Below, one piece after another: positions 56,966 to 64,000 of a stretch of 64,000 bases of DNA. The notes below the pieces were generated by a model. The model did not search any database. It was not told where the DNA came from and saw only the letters and a program-made list of their open reading frames with translations. A program made the position numbers and the translations under genes. The stretch is from assembly GCF_947495325.1 (NCBI RefSeq), contig NZ_CANLYK010000002.1, positions 930,001 through 994,000 on the forward strand, given 5' to 3'. The DNA is from an uncultured Allomuricauda sp. (GTDB taxonomy: Bacteria > Bacteroidota > Bacteroidia > Flavobacteriales > Flavobacteriaceae). Positions within the stretch are counted from its first letter, which is position 1, and each line of letters opens with the position of its first letter.

Positions 56966-58820
56966 TTATCTTGAAAGGTTCTCCGCTATAGGGTTTGGCG
57001 TATTCATGCTCCAATGTTTTTTCCAACATACGCTTTTCCAAATCCTTTCTTGTGATTTCTCCTTTTATATATTTCTCAATCAACAACGAAGCAATATGCC
57101 CAGCATAGCGTGAGCCATAATAACCATTTTCTATATAAACAGCCAAGGCAATCTTAGGATTTTCAACTGGGGCAAAAGCCACAAAAACGGAGTGGTCCGT
57201 GAGCTGCATGCGTTCTCCATTGACCCTAACAAAATTTTCAACAGTTCCGGTTTTCCCTGCAATATTAATTTCTGGAATTTGAACCCATCTTCCGGTGCCG
57301 TATTTATATACATTTGCCATTCCTTCAATTACAGGCTCAAAATGTTCTCTGTCAATGGTAGTATATCGTGGCTCTGTGTATTTTGGGTCTATTGCTCCGG
57401 TATTCCTACCAATACGTTTTATAATATGGGGTGTGTAGAAGTAGCCTCTATTGGCAATGGCTGCCGTCATATTGGCAAGCTGCAAGGGTGTGGCGGCAAC
57501 TTCTCCCTGCCCGATCGAGTTTGAAATAATAAAGGAAGATGCCCATCTATTGTCACCATATGCTCTGTCATAATATGCTCTGTTTGGAATTCTACCTGGG
57601 CTTCCTGTGGGTAAATCAGTACCTAAATATTGACCCAGACCAAAACTTTTCATATGCTTTTCCCAAGCATCCATTCCCTCGTCCGTGGTTGGATATTTTC
57701 CATATATTTTTCTGAAAGTTCCGGCAAAGTAAGCATTACATGATTGATAAATACCTGAATTCATATCCCGAACTCCACCACCACAATGGCAGCCCCTTTT
57801 TGTGTTTCCCACATAAAAACCATTATAACATCTAAACTTTGTGCTAGGGTCTATTACTCCTTCTTGAAGGGCAACAAGTGCATTTAATGTTTTAAACGGT
57901 GACCCTGGCGAAGGTTGCGCCAAAATAGATCTATCCCAGGTAGGTTTGGAAATAGTGTCATAATGCAATTTGCTATAGTTTTTTGAGCGATCTCTACCTA
58001 CCAAAAGGGCAGGGTCGTATGTAGGCCCTGAAATCATGGCCAAAATCTCACCAGATTTAGGATCAATTGCTACAATGCCACCTCTTTTTCCATGCATTAA
58101 TTTTTCACCATATTCCTGTAGCTTTTTGTCAATGGTTATATGTATTTCTTTTCCCTGCTCAGGAAGTGTGTCAAGTTTTCCATTTTTATAGGGTCCAATA
58201 TCCCTGTTAAAACGGTCTTTTTGAATATGTAATACTCCTTTACGCCCCCGAAGCACTTCTTCATATTGTTTTTCAATGCCGGTACGGCCTTTTAATTCTC
58301 CCGCAACATAATATGGATTGTTTTGAAGGTCTCTTTCGTTTACCTCACTAATATATCCCAACACGTTGGCAGCGCTATTGGTGGTATAGTAGCGCAGTGA
58401 CCTTTTTTGTATATAAAATCCTGTATAATGCCTCATCTTTTCTTGAAGGCGGGCATAATCCTCTTTGGATAGTTGTGGCACTAAAACCGAAGGTAGCCTT
58501 GGGGAGTACCTTCTTGCTCTTGCCATTTTGTTGATAAAAGACGTTTTATCTATACTTAACAGTTGACAAAACTCTAAAGTGTCCAAAGGTTTTACGTCTC
58601 TGGGGATAACCATAACATCATATGCAGGCTGGTTACCTACCATAAGCTCTCCATGCCTATCGTATACATAACCCCTCTCCGGATAATCATAGATTTTTTT
58701 AATGGCTGGATCGTCCAAGATTTGATCAGGTGAAAAACGAAAAAGCTGTAAATAAGAAAGCCTTCCTATGAAGGTAAATCCAATGATAACAATTATAGAT
58801 GATAACAACAGTTTTTTCAT
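56949..58820 (-). CDS. mrdA: Penicillin-binding protein 2, elongasome transpeptidase
   Basis: Cross-links new peptidoglycan during elongation. The 623 residues have one TM helix (about 4-24), a pedestal/dimerisation domain (about 45-215) and a transpeptidase domain (about 245-600). Active-site motifs: SxxK as S307-P-F-K310, SxN as S360-C-N362 and KTG in AGKTGTVEN. Between the first two lies a cysteine-rich loop, C331...RGCHCGGG (C344, H345, C346), roughly where E. coli-type PBP2 binds zinc with a different ligand set. Overlaps rodA; mreD ends 55 bp upstream. Confidence 0.95.
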   Translation of the reverse strand: MKKLLLSSIIVIIGFTFIGRLSYLQLFRFSPDQILDDPAIKKIYDYPERGYVYDRHGELMVGNQPAYDVMVIPRDVKPLDTLEFCQLLSIDKTSFINKMARARRYSPRLPSVLVPQLSKEDYARLQEKMRHYTGFYIQKRSLRYYTTNSAANVLGYISEVNERDLQNNPYYVAGELKGRTGIEKQYEEVLRGRKGVLHIQKDRFNRDIGPYKNGKLDTLPEQGKEIHITIDKKLQEYGEKLMHGKRGGIVAIDPKSGEILAMISGPTYDPALLVGRDRSKNYSKLHYDTISKPTWDRSILAQPSPGSPFKTLNALVALQEGVIDPSTKFRCYNGFYVGNTKRGCHCGGGVRDMNSGIYQSCNAYFAGTFRKIYGKYPTTDEGMDAWEKHMKSFGLGQYLGTDLPTGSPGRIPNRAYYDRAYGDNRWASSFIISNSIGQGEVAATPLQLANMTAAIANRGYFYTPHIIKRIGRNTGAIDPKYTEPRYTTIDREHFEPVIEGMANVYKYGTGRWVQIPEINIAGKTGTVENFVRVNGERMQLTDHSVFVAFAPVENPKIALAVYIENGYYGSRYAGHIASLLIEKYIKGEITRKDLEKRMLEKTLEHEYAKPYSGEPFKINEYVW

Positions 58821-58875
58821 GGCGAATCAAAATTTGTCAGTCCAGCATATTTACTTCAACGAAATAGTAACTTTT

Positions 58876-59382
58876 TTATTCGCTATGCGGACTAAAAAGT
58901 GAACTAAAGAGTGCACATAAAATCAAAGTTACAATACCTGTAGCTAAAACCCTTTTAAAAATTAAAAGCACATGGGATAGACTTATAATTTCCAGAGAAA
59001 AGAAAACAATCTGATGGATTAAAATTAAAAGGCCCAAAAAAGTCAAGCGTTGTACTTTGGTGGTATTCTTAAAGCTGAAATTTTGAAATTCATAGTTCAC
59101 CCCAAAGCAAAACCGCATAAGTACGGGTCTAATGTAGGCCACGGTAAGCGTAGCGGTGGCGTGCAGTGCCATTGTGTCCGAAAAAATATCAATAATGAAT
59201 CCTAGGAAAAAAGAGGTGACCATAAACAGAGCCCTATTTCCTTTAATCGGATACCAGTATAAAAATATGACGTAAACCAGTGGATTTATAAATCCAAGAA
59301 AGTTTAGGGTGTTAAATATCAGAACCTGTATTAGGATGAGCAATATGAATCGTAAACCGTTTAAAATTAAAGTGCTATTCAT
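58876..59382 (-). CDS. mreD: Rod-shape-determining membrane protein MreD
   Basis: A 168-residue polytopic protein with about five TM helices and almost no soluble part, fitting MreD of the elongation complex. VYVIFLYWYPIKGNRALFMVTSFFLGFIIDIFSDTMALHA shows the family's short-loop pattern and the acidic residue near the centre. MreD sequences are poorly conserved, so the call leans on position: it overlaps mreC by 8 bases and precedes mrdA in the standard order. Confidence 0.85.
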   Translation of the reverse strand: MNSTLILNGLRFILLILIQVLIFNTLNFLGFINPLVYVIFLYWYPIKGNRALFMVTSFFLGFIIDIFSDTMALHATATLTVAYIRPVLMRFCFGVNYEFQNFSFKNTTKVQRLTFLGLLILIHQIVFFSLEIISLSHVLLIFKRVLATGIVTLILCALFSSLFSPHSE

Positions 59383-60190
59383 CCGTTGTCCTTGTCTCTA
59401 GAGCTTCAATTTCTTCTTTGTTTTTGTTTTGTATTATGTAAATGTTTTTAACATTGGCCATATCATTGAACAATTCAACATCGATATTGTAAAAGCTCCT
59501 TGATGCGTTAAGGTCGTATTTCTTAATAACCCCTATTGGAATATCTTCCGGAAAAATACTTGACATTGCTCCGGTAACGATGGTGTCTCCCACAACCAAG
59601 GGAACGAGTCTTGGTATATCTATGAGCTGCACAACATTATAATCTTCAACATTCCAAGTAAGTGAGCCAAAATAGTTGGTATTCTTTATTTTGGCATTAA
59701 TGTTTGACTTTGTGTTCAAGACACTTTGTACGGTTGCAAAATTTGAAGAGGTGTTTTCCACAATTCCCAGAATACCTTTGGTTGTGATTACACCCATGTC
59801 TTGTGTAATACCTTGATTTTCTCCCTTATCAATAGTAATATAGTTTCGTGGGGAAGCAAAGCTATTTTTGATAATACTGCCGCTTATTATTTCATAATTT
59901 ATCGAGGTAGTATCAAATTGCTGGATAGCATTCGTATTGGGATTGAAAAGTAGTTTGCGCAATTCCTCATTTTCCCTTACCAACCTTTTGTTTTCATCTT
60001 TGAGCTCAAAATAAGATGAAATATTTGCGGCCGATCCATAAACATTTCCTGTTAGCCATTTAGAGGAATTAAAAAATTTGGATTGATGATATGAATGTGA
60101 TCTTACGGTAAGTGTCAAGCAAACGACCATAAGAAACCCATAGAGAAATGCATTTCTATAATTTAAAATAAAATTGATGATGCGCTGCAT
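59375..60190 (-). CDS. mreC: Rod-shape-determining protein MreC
   Basis: A 271-residue periplasmic protein anchored by one TM helix (about 11-28), followed by a coiled coil (about 55-82, SYFELKDENKRLVRENEELRKLLF) and a double beta-barrel domain (about 100-260, NYITIDKGENQGITQDMGVITTKGILGIVENTS; VGDTIVTGAMSSIFPEDIPIGVI). MreC links MreB filaments to PBP2 and activates it. The C-terminal tail is acidic. It follows mreB by 62 bp and overlaps mreD. Confidence 0.93.
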   Translation of the reverse strand: MQRIINFILNYRNAFLYGFLMVVCLTLTVRSHSYHQSKFFNSSKWLTGNVYGSAANISSYFELKDENKRLVRENEELRKLLFNPNTNAIQQFDTTSINYEIISGSIIKNSFASPRNYITIDKGENQGITQDMGVITTKGILGIVENTSSNFATVQSVLNTKSNINAKIKNTNYFGSLTWNVEDYNVVQLIDIPRLVPLVVGDTIVTGAMSSIFPEDIPIGVIKKYDLNASRSFYNIDVELFNDMANVKNIYIIQNKNKEEIEALETRTTDE

Positions 60191-60252
60191 GCAATCGTAT
60201 CATTAGGAAAGTTTTAAAACTTTCGAACGGTTCCAATAATTAGGTCACCGAA

Positions 60253-61281
60253 TTATTTTATCAATATACTTTTATAGCGCTCCAAATTTTTAAGAGCAAT
60301 ACCCGTACCTCGCACAACCGCTCTCAATGGATCTTCGGCAATGTAAACGGGTAAATCCGTTTTTTGGGAAAGCCTTCTGTCCAGTCCTCTTAGCATTGAA
60401 CCTCCTCCGGCTAAATAGATACCGGTATTATATATATCAGCTGCCAATTCTGGTGGGGTTTGGGAAAGGGTTTCCATTACGGCATCTTCTACCCTTAGAA
60501 TACTTTTATCAAGTGCTTTTGCTATTTCTCTATAGGAAACTTGAACTTGTTTTGGTTTTCCAGTCAATAAATCCCTTCCTTGAATTGACTTATCATCCGG
60601 AGGGGATTTTAAATCTTCGGTAGCGGAACCTATTTCAATCTTTATCGCCTCTGCCGTACTTTCCCCAACATAAAGGTTGTGTTGCGTGCGCATGTAATAA
60701 ATAATATCATTGGTAAATACATCACCTGCAATCTTGACGGATTTATCACAAACAATTCCGCCCAGCGCTATCACAGCAATCTCTGTTGTTCCACCACCTA
60801 TATCAACAATCATATTTCCTTTGGGCTGCATAATATCCAAACCGATACCAATTGCAGCAGCCATAGGTTCATGAATCAAATACACTTCTTTACCATTAAC
60901 ACGTTCTGCGGATTCACGTACCGCACGCATCTCAACTTCAGTAATCCCGGAAGGAATACAGATGACCATTCGTAATGCTGGTGGAAACCATTTTTTCTTT
61001 AAAGCAGGTATGTTCTTGATGAACATATTGATCATCTTTTCAGAAGCATCAAAATCTGCAATTACACCATCCTTCAAAGGTCGTATGGTCTTAATATTTT
61101 CGTGGGTTTTTCCCTGCATCATGTTGGCTTCCCTGCCTACAGCAATTATTTTTCCAGAGATGCGATCCCTAGCAACAATTGACGGACTGTCAACTACTAC
61201 TTTATCTAAATGAATGATCAGGGTGTTTGCAGTACCAAGGTCAATTGCAATTTCCTCAGTCATGAAATCAAAAAATCCCAT
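60253..61281 (-). CDS. mreB: Actin-like cell-shape protein MreB
   Basis: A 342-residue actin homologue that forms membrane-associated filaments guiding sidewall synthesis. ATP-site motifs are intact: EIAIDLGTANTLIIHLDK at the N-terminus (phosphate 1), GNMIVDIGGGTTEIAVIALGG (phosphate 2, about 154-174) and GIYLAGGGSMLRGLDRRLS (adenosine motif). Length and the IHEPMAAAIGIGLDI segment are standard. It starts the mre gene group, 55 bp downstream of purH on the same strand. Confidence 0.97.
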   Translation of the reverse strand: MGFFDFMTEEIAIDLGTANTLIIHLDKVVVDSPSIVARDRISGKIIAVGREANMMQGKTHENIKTIRPLKDGVIADFDASEKMINMFIKNIPALKKKWFPPALRMVICIPSGITEVEMRAVRESAERVNGKEVYLIHEPMAAAIGIGLDIMQPKGNMIVDIGGGTTEIAVIALGGIVCDKSVKIAGDVFTNDIIYYMRTQHNLYVGESTAEAIKIEIGSATEDLKSPPDDKSIQGRDLLTGKPKQVQVSYREIAKALDKSILRVEDAVMETLSQTPPELAADIYNTGIYLAGGGSMLRGLDRRLSQKTDLPVYIAEDPLRAVVRGTGIALKNLERYKSILIK

Positions 61282-61336
61282 AAAAAGTATTGGTTTTTCG
61301 GATTAACGGTAAATTTTATCGGCTAATGTACTAAAA

Positions 61337-62869
61337 TTAATGTTTAAAATGTCGAGTCCCCGTCATTACCATTGACAGCCCATTTTCATTGCAATAATCT
61401 ATGCTCAACTGATCTTTTATAGATCCTCCAGGTTGAATAACACTTTTTATTCCTGCTTTATCCGCAATCTCAACACAATCGGGGAATGGGAAAAAGGCAT
61501 CACTAGCCATAACTGCGCCTTCCAACTCAAAATTGAAGGAATTCGCTTTATGTATCGCTTGGTTTAGAGCATCAACTCTTGAAGTTTGACCAGTTCCACT
61601 AGCGCAAAGTTGTTTGTTCTTAGCCAAAACTATGGTATTACTCTTGGTATGCTTACATAATTTGGAAGCAAAAATCAAATCTTCGATTTCCTCCGAAGAT
61701 GGTTTTTTATCCGTTGCCGGTTGCAATTCTTCGGCGGTATCCGTTTTAAAATCTTTATCCTGGACCAAAACACCATTCAAGCATGTTCTAAGCAAAGTTT
61801 CCGGAAGCGCTACTTCATTTTGAATAAGGATAATTCGGTTCTTTTTGCCTTTTAGAATTTCCAAAGCTTCATCGGAATAGGATGGGGCAATGACCACTTC
61901 GCAGAACAGTTTGTGTATTTCCTCCGCTGTTGGTGCATCGATTTCAACGTTGGAAATCAAAATTCCACCAAAAGCAGAAACTGGGTCTCCAGCCAAGGCA
62001 TCCACATAAGCTTGGTGTATAGTTTTACGCTGGGCCAAGCCACAAGCATTGTTGTGTTTTAGAATGGCAAAAGTGGGGTCGTCATTTTTAAACTCCCCCA
62101 TAAGATTTACAGCGGCGTCAACATCTAATAGGTTGTTATAAGAAAGTTCTTTTCCATGTAATTTGGAGAACATGGCTTCAAAATCACCATAGAAATACCC
62201 TTTTTGATGCGGATTTTCACCATAACGAAGCACTTTTCCATTTTGCTCACTGATTTTAAGCGCAGTTTCTTCACCATTTGCATTGAAATAGTTGAAAATG
62301 GCCGAATCGTAATGTGAGGAAATATTAAAAGCTTTGGAGGCAAACCGCTTGCGATCTTCCATCGTAGTTGAACCGTTTCCTTCAGAAATCACATTTAGAA
62401 AGTCTTCGTAATCTTCCATTGATGAAACACAAAGCACATCTTTGAAGTTCTTTGCAGCTGCCCGAATTAAAGAGATTCCACCAATATCGATTTTTTCAAT
62501 AATATCCTGTTCCGAAGCTCCACTTGCCACAGTTTTTTCAAAAGGATACAGATCCACAATAACAATGTCCAACTGCGGAATTTCAAATTCAGCCATTTGC
62601 GCAACATCACTATCGTTGTCCTGACGGTTAAGAATTCCGCCAAAAACTTTCGGGTGCAATGTTTTTACGCGTCCGCCCAAAATGGAAGGATAACTGGTTA
62701 CATCTTCAACAGGAACAACATTGATTCCCAAATCGCGAATAAATTTCTCGGTTCCTCCTGTAGAGTATAGGGTTACGCCAAGTTCATCCAATTTTTTAAC
62801 AATGGGTTCCAATCCATCTTTGTGAAATACCGATATAAGTGCAGCGGAAGCTTTTTTGGTGGTGCTCAT
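61337..62869 (-). CDS. purH: Bifunctional AICAR transformylase / IMP cyclohydrolase
   Basis: Catalyses the last two steps of de novo IMP synthesis. The 510 residues hold an N-terminal IMP cyclohydrolase (about 1-190, ALISVFHKDGLEPIVKKLDELGVTLYSTGGT, an MGS-like fold) and a C-terminal AICAR transformylase with LRYGENPHQKGYFYG, the catalytic KHNNACGLA (lysine-histidine pair) and DAFFPFPDCVEIADKAGIKSVIQPGGSIKD. A -7-like TACTTTTG lies about 33 bases upstream. The purH-mreB order is usual in Bacteroidota. Length is near normal. Confidence 0.97.
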   Translation of the reverse strand: MSTTKKASAALISVFHKDGLEPIVKKLDELGVTLYSTGGTEKFIRDLGINVVPVEDVTSYPSILGGRVKTLHPKVFGGILNRQDNDSDVAQMAEFEIPQLDIVIVDLYPFEKTVASGASEQDIIEKIDIGGISLIRAAAKNFKDVLCVSSMEDYEDFLNVISEGNGSTTMEDRKRFASKAFNISSHYDSAIFNYFNANGEETALKISEQNGKVLRYGENPHQKGYFYGDFEAMFSKLHGKELSYNNLLDVDAAVNLMGEFKNDDPTFAILKHNNACGLAQRKTIHQAYVDALAGDPVSAFGGILISNVEIDAPTAEEIHKLFCEVVIAPSYSDEALEILKGKKNRIILIQNEVALPETLLRTCLNGVLVQDKDFKTDTAEELQPATDKKPSSEEIEDLIFASKLCKHTKSNTIVLAKNKQLCASGTGQTSRVDALNQAIHKANSFNFELEGAVMASDAFFPFPDCVEIADKAGIKSVIQPGGSIKDQLSIDYCNENGLSMVMTGTRHFKH

Positions 62870-62901
62870 TTTTTGTCTTAAAAATCAATTTATTAAGCAC
62901 A

Positions 62902-62909
62902 CAAAAGTA
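62902..62909 (-). promoter_or_regulatory. Candidate -7 box of the purH-mre operon
   Basis: On the minus strand the sequence reads TACTTTTG, a perfect TAnnTTTG, 33 bases before the purH ATG. The -33 region is T-rich but has no clear TTTG at the right distance, so this is only a half-supported promoter. Confidence 0.4.
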
Positions 62910-62961
62910 ATTTTTTTGCTACTAAAAAAAATGATGGGTTATCAACAATATGGAACTAGTT

Positions 62962-63414
62962 TTAAAGAATTTGTGATACTTCTTGGTTTACAAATTCTAA
63001 AAAGCGTTCATCTGCTTCCGTAAAGGGGTCTGGGGTATTGGAATCTATATCAATTTGACCGATGTTCTCGCCATTTTTAAACAAGGGAACCACAATTTCC
63101 GACTTCACTGTAATACTGCATGCAATGTAATTGTCTTGAGCGGCAACATCTGGAACTACAAAGTTTTCATTGCTTACGGCGACCTGTCCGCAGATACCTT
63201 TCCCAAAGGGAATAATGGTATGATCAGTGGGCTCACCAACATAAGGCCCCAATTTTAGCTCTTCTTTATCCCCATTTTTAAAATAAAAACCAACCCAATC
63301 ATAATGCTCCACAGAATCACTAAGCAGTTTGCAAATCTTGGTTAGACGATTTTCCACACTTTCCACGTTATTAGATAGAATGGTGGTTACCTTTGGTTTT
63401 AGAGATGTAAACAT
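62962..63414 (-). CDS. GAF-domain free methionine-(R)-sulfoxide reductase
   Basis: Repairs free Met-R-sulfoxide with thioredoxin as reductant. The 150-residue single GAF domain has the fRMsr wording HYDWVGFYFKNGDKEELKLGPYVGEP, IPFGKGICGQVA (C75) and DNYIACSITVKSEIVVPLFKNG (C99, matching the catalytic cysteine in IACD of the E. coli enzyme), then IGQIDIDS. The first of the three family cysteines is replaced (DHTIIP region), leaving one resolving cysteine. A perfect -7 box, TACATTTG, lies 15 bases upstream of the ATG. Confidence 0.88.
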   Translation of the reverse strand: MFTSLKPKVTTILSNNVESVENRLTKICKLLSDSVEHYDWVGFYFKNGDKEELKLGPYVGEPTDHTIIPFGKGICGQVAVSNENFVVPDVAAQDNYIACSITVKSEIVVPLFKNGENIGQIDIDSNTPDPFTEADERFLEFVNQEVSQIL

Positions 63415-63428
63415 TGAATTGTTTTTTG

Positions 63429-63436
63429 CAAATGTA
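63429..63436 (-). promoter_or_regulatory. Candidate -7 box of the fRMsr gene
   Basis: Minus-strand TACATTTG matches TAnnTTTG exactly, 15 bases before the ATG at 63414. No good -33 TTTG is found 19 bases further upstream. Confidence 0.4.
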
Positions 63437-63557
63437 TTTTAAAATGGACTTTTTAGTCTATGCGAAAGAAGAAAAATTACTACTCTGATAGCCTAAAATT
63501 TAGTTAAGGAATCATCTGGAAATAACGACAAAGACAAATAAATTGTAATTTTGTGGC

Positions 63558-63968
63558 GTGAAAGAGATTTTTCGCAATATCGGTTCTATTTTCTTGGCAC
63601 TTATGGTGTTACTGTCTACGGTTTCGTGGACGGTAGATAAACATTTGTGCATGGGAAGAGTAATGGACGTTTCGTTCTTTGCCCATGCTGATGACTGTGG
63701 CATGGAAGAGGCAATGAAGGCCATGGGAACGGATGCTGGTGAAAACCATTGTTGCGATGATGAAACTTTTACAGTGAAAGGACAGGATGACCTAAAACTT
63801 TCTTGGAATGATTTGGAATTGGAGCACCAAACCTTTTTGGTGGCCTTTGCCCAGTCTTATCTTGATTTGTTCATCCCTGTTGCGGAACTACCTGTTCCCC
63901 ACGAAAAATACCCACCCCCCATTTTGGTCAAGGACATTCAAGTGCTGGACCAAGTCTTCTTGATTTGA
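63558..63968 (+). CDS. HYC_CC_PP-family small exported protein
   Basis: A 136-residue protein with a hydrophobic leader (about 8-24) and the three family landmarks in order: the H-x-C pair KHLC (H29, C31), the CC pair NHCCDD (C65, C66) with a further C47 in DDCGME, and the proline run YPPP near the C-terminus. The family is often found just upstream of TonB-dependent receptors and is suspected of metal handling, but no activity is known. The start is GTG 63558. A possible next ORF opens with ATG at 63983 but is cut by the window edge. Confidence 0.82.
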   Translation: MKEIFRNIGSIFLALMVLLSTVSWTVDKHLCMGRVMDVSFFAHADDCGMEEAMKAMGTDAGENHCCDDETFTVKGQDDLKLSWNDLELEHQTFLVAFAQSYLDLFIPVAELPVPHEKYPPPILVKDIQVLDQVFLI

Positions 63969-64000
63969 TGTATTGAATAGCAATGAGTTTTCCGTTTCAT

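Overview
The window looks like chromosome from a marine-type member of the Flavobacteriaceae (Bacteroidota). The evidence is low GC, Bacteroidota promoter boxes (TTTG-N19-TAnnTTTG), an N-succinylornithine-type ArgF', class II HMG-CoA reductase next to a GYDIA-type GHMP kinase, a HYC_CC_PP protein, and the familiar flavobacterial gene orders coaX...lptC...ppiD, surE-lpxB-comEC and purH-mreBCD-mrdA-rodA. The genus cannot be fixed from the sequence. I see no phage, IS element, CRISPR array or rRNA operon.

Layout. (1) 1-7872: one long operon that interleaves proline and arginine synthesis (proC-argD-proA-proB-argF'-argB-argE-ACT-argH), with a dispersed-repeat-like palindrome between argF' and argB. 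(2) 7873-9600: a small accessory patch. It holds a PorT-like barrel gene bracketed by a 10-bp inverted repeat, a hairpin-rich tail, and a WYL regulator. (3) 9668-19480: a divergent pair of operons. Leftward: FAD oxidoreductase, membrane polyferredoxin, MORN-repeat protein, DPM-like GT2 and a CslA-like processive GT2. Rightward, all exported: DUF547, outer-membrane barrel, GH113-like lipoprotein and a one-POTRA Omp85 protein. I regard this as the best candidate for an undescribed system: synthase-dependent beta-glycan (perhaps mannan-like) production with its own redox module. (4) 19558-21514: an intact cell-wall amidase preceded by a paralogue that has lost every catalytic residue. (5) 21511-24537: TIGR04283 GT, DUF547, PNP and TIGR04282 GT. 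This set is usually linked to arsenosugar synthesis, but arsM and arsS are not in view.

(6) 24710-27421: a lone GH32 lipoprotein, a 465-bp gene-free stretch, a DoxX-like protein and a small hypothetical. (7) 27551-35539: tRNA-Phe with a textbook promoter and terminator, then coaX, an outer-membrane protein, a TPR protein, LptC, a small membrane protein, a CNNM/CorC-type protein and a PpiD-like foldase. (8) 35592-39824: the DUF2157/GDYXXLXY pair, then GYDIA kinase and HMG-CoA reductase (mevalonate). (9) 39993-50902: DPP-IV peptidase and POT peptide transporter; convergent comEC, NlpC/P60, lpxB and surE; then the Prc protease.

(10) 50993-55679: a lipoprotein, a DEAD-box helicase, a Coa1-like protein, an alpha/beta hydrolase, a very small protein carrying two cytochrome-oxidase subunit I signatures in permuted order, and a secreted nuclease. 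(11) 55676-62869: the elongasome operon purH-mreB-mreC-mreD-mrdA-rodA. (12) 62962-63968: free-methionine-sulfoxide reductase and a HYC_CC_PP protein.

The window is dominated by amino-acid synthesis and envelope construction. Calls rest on motif reading and family knowledge; no searches were run.
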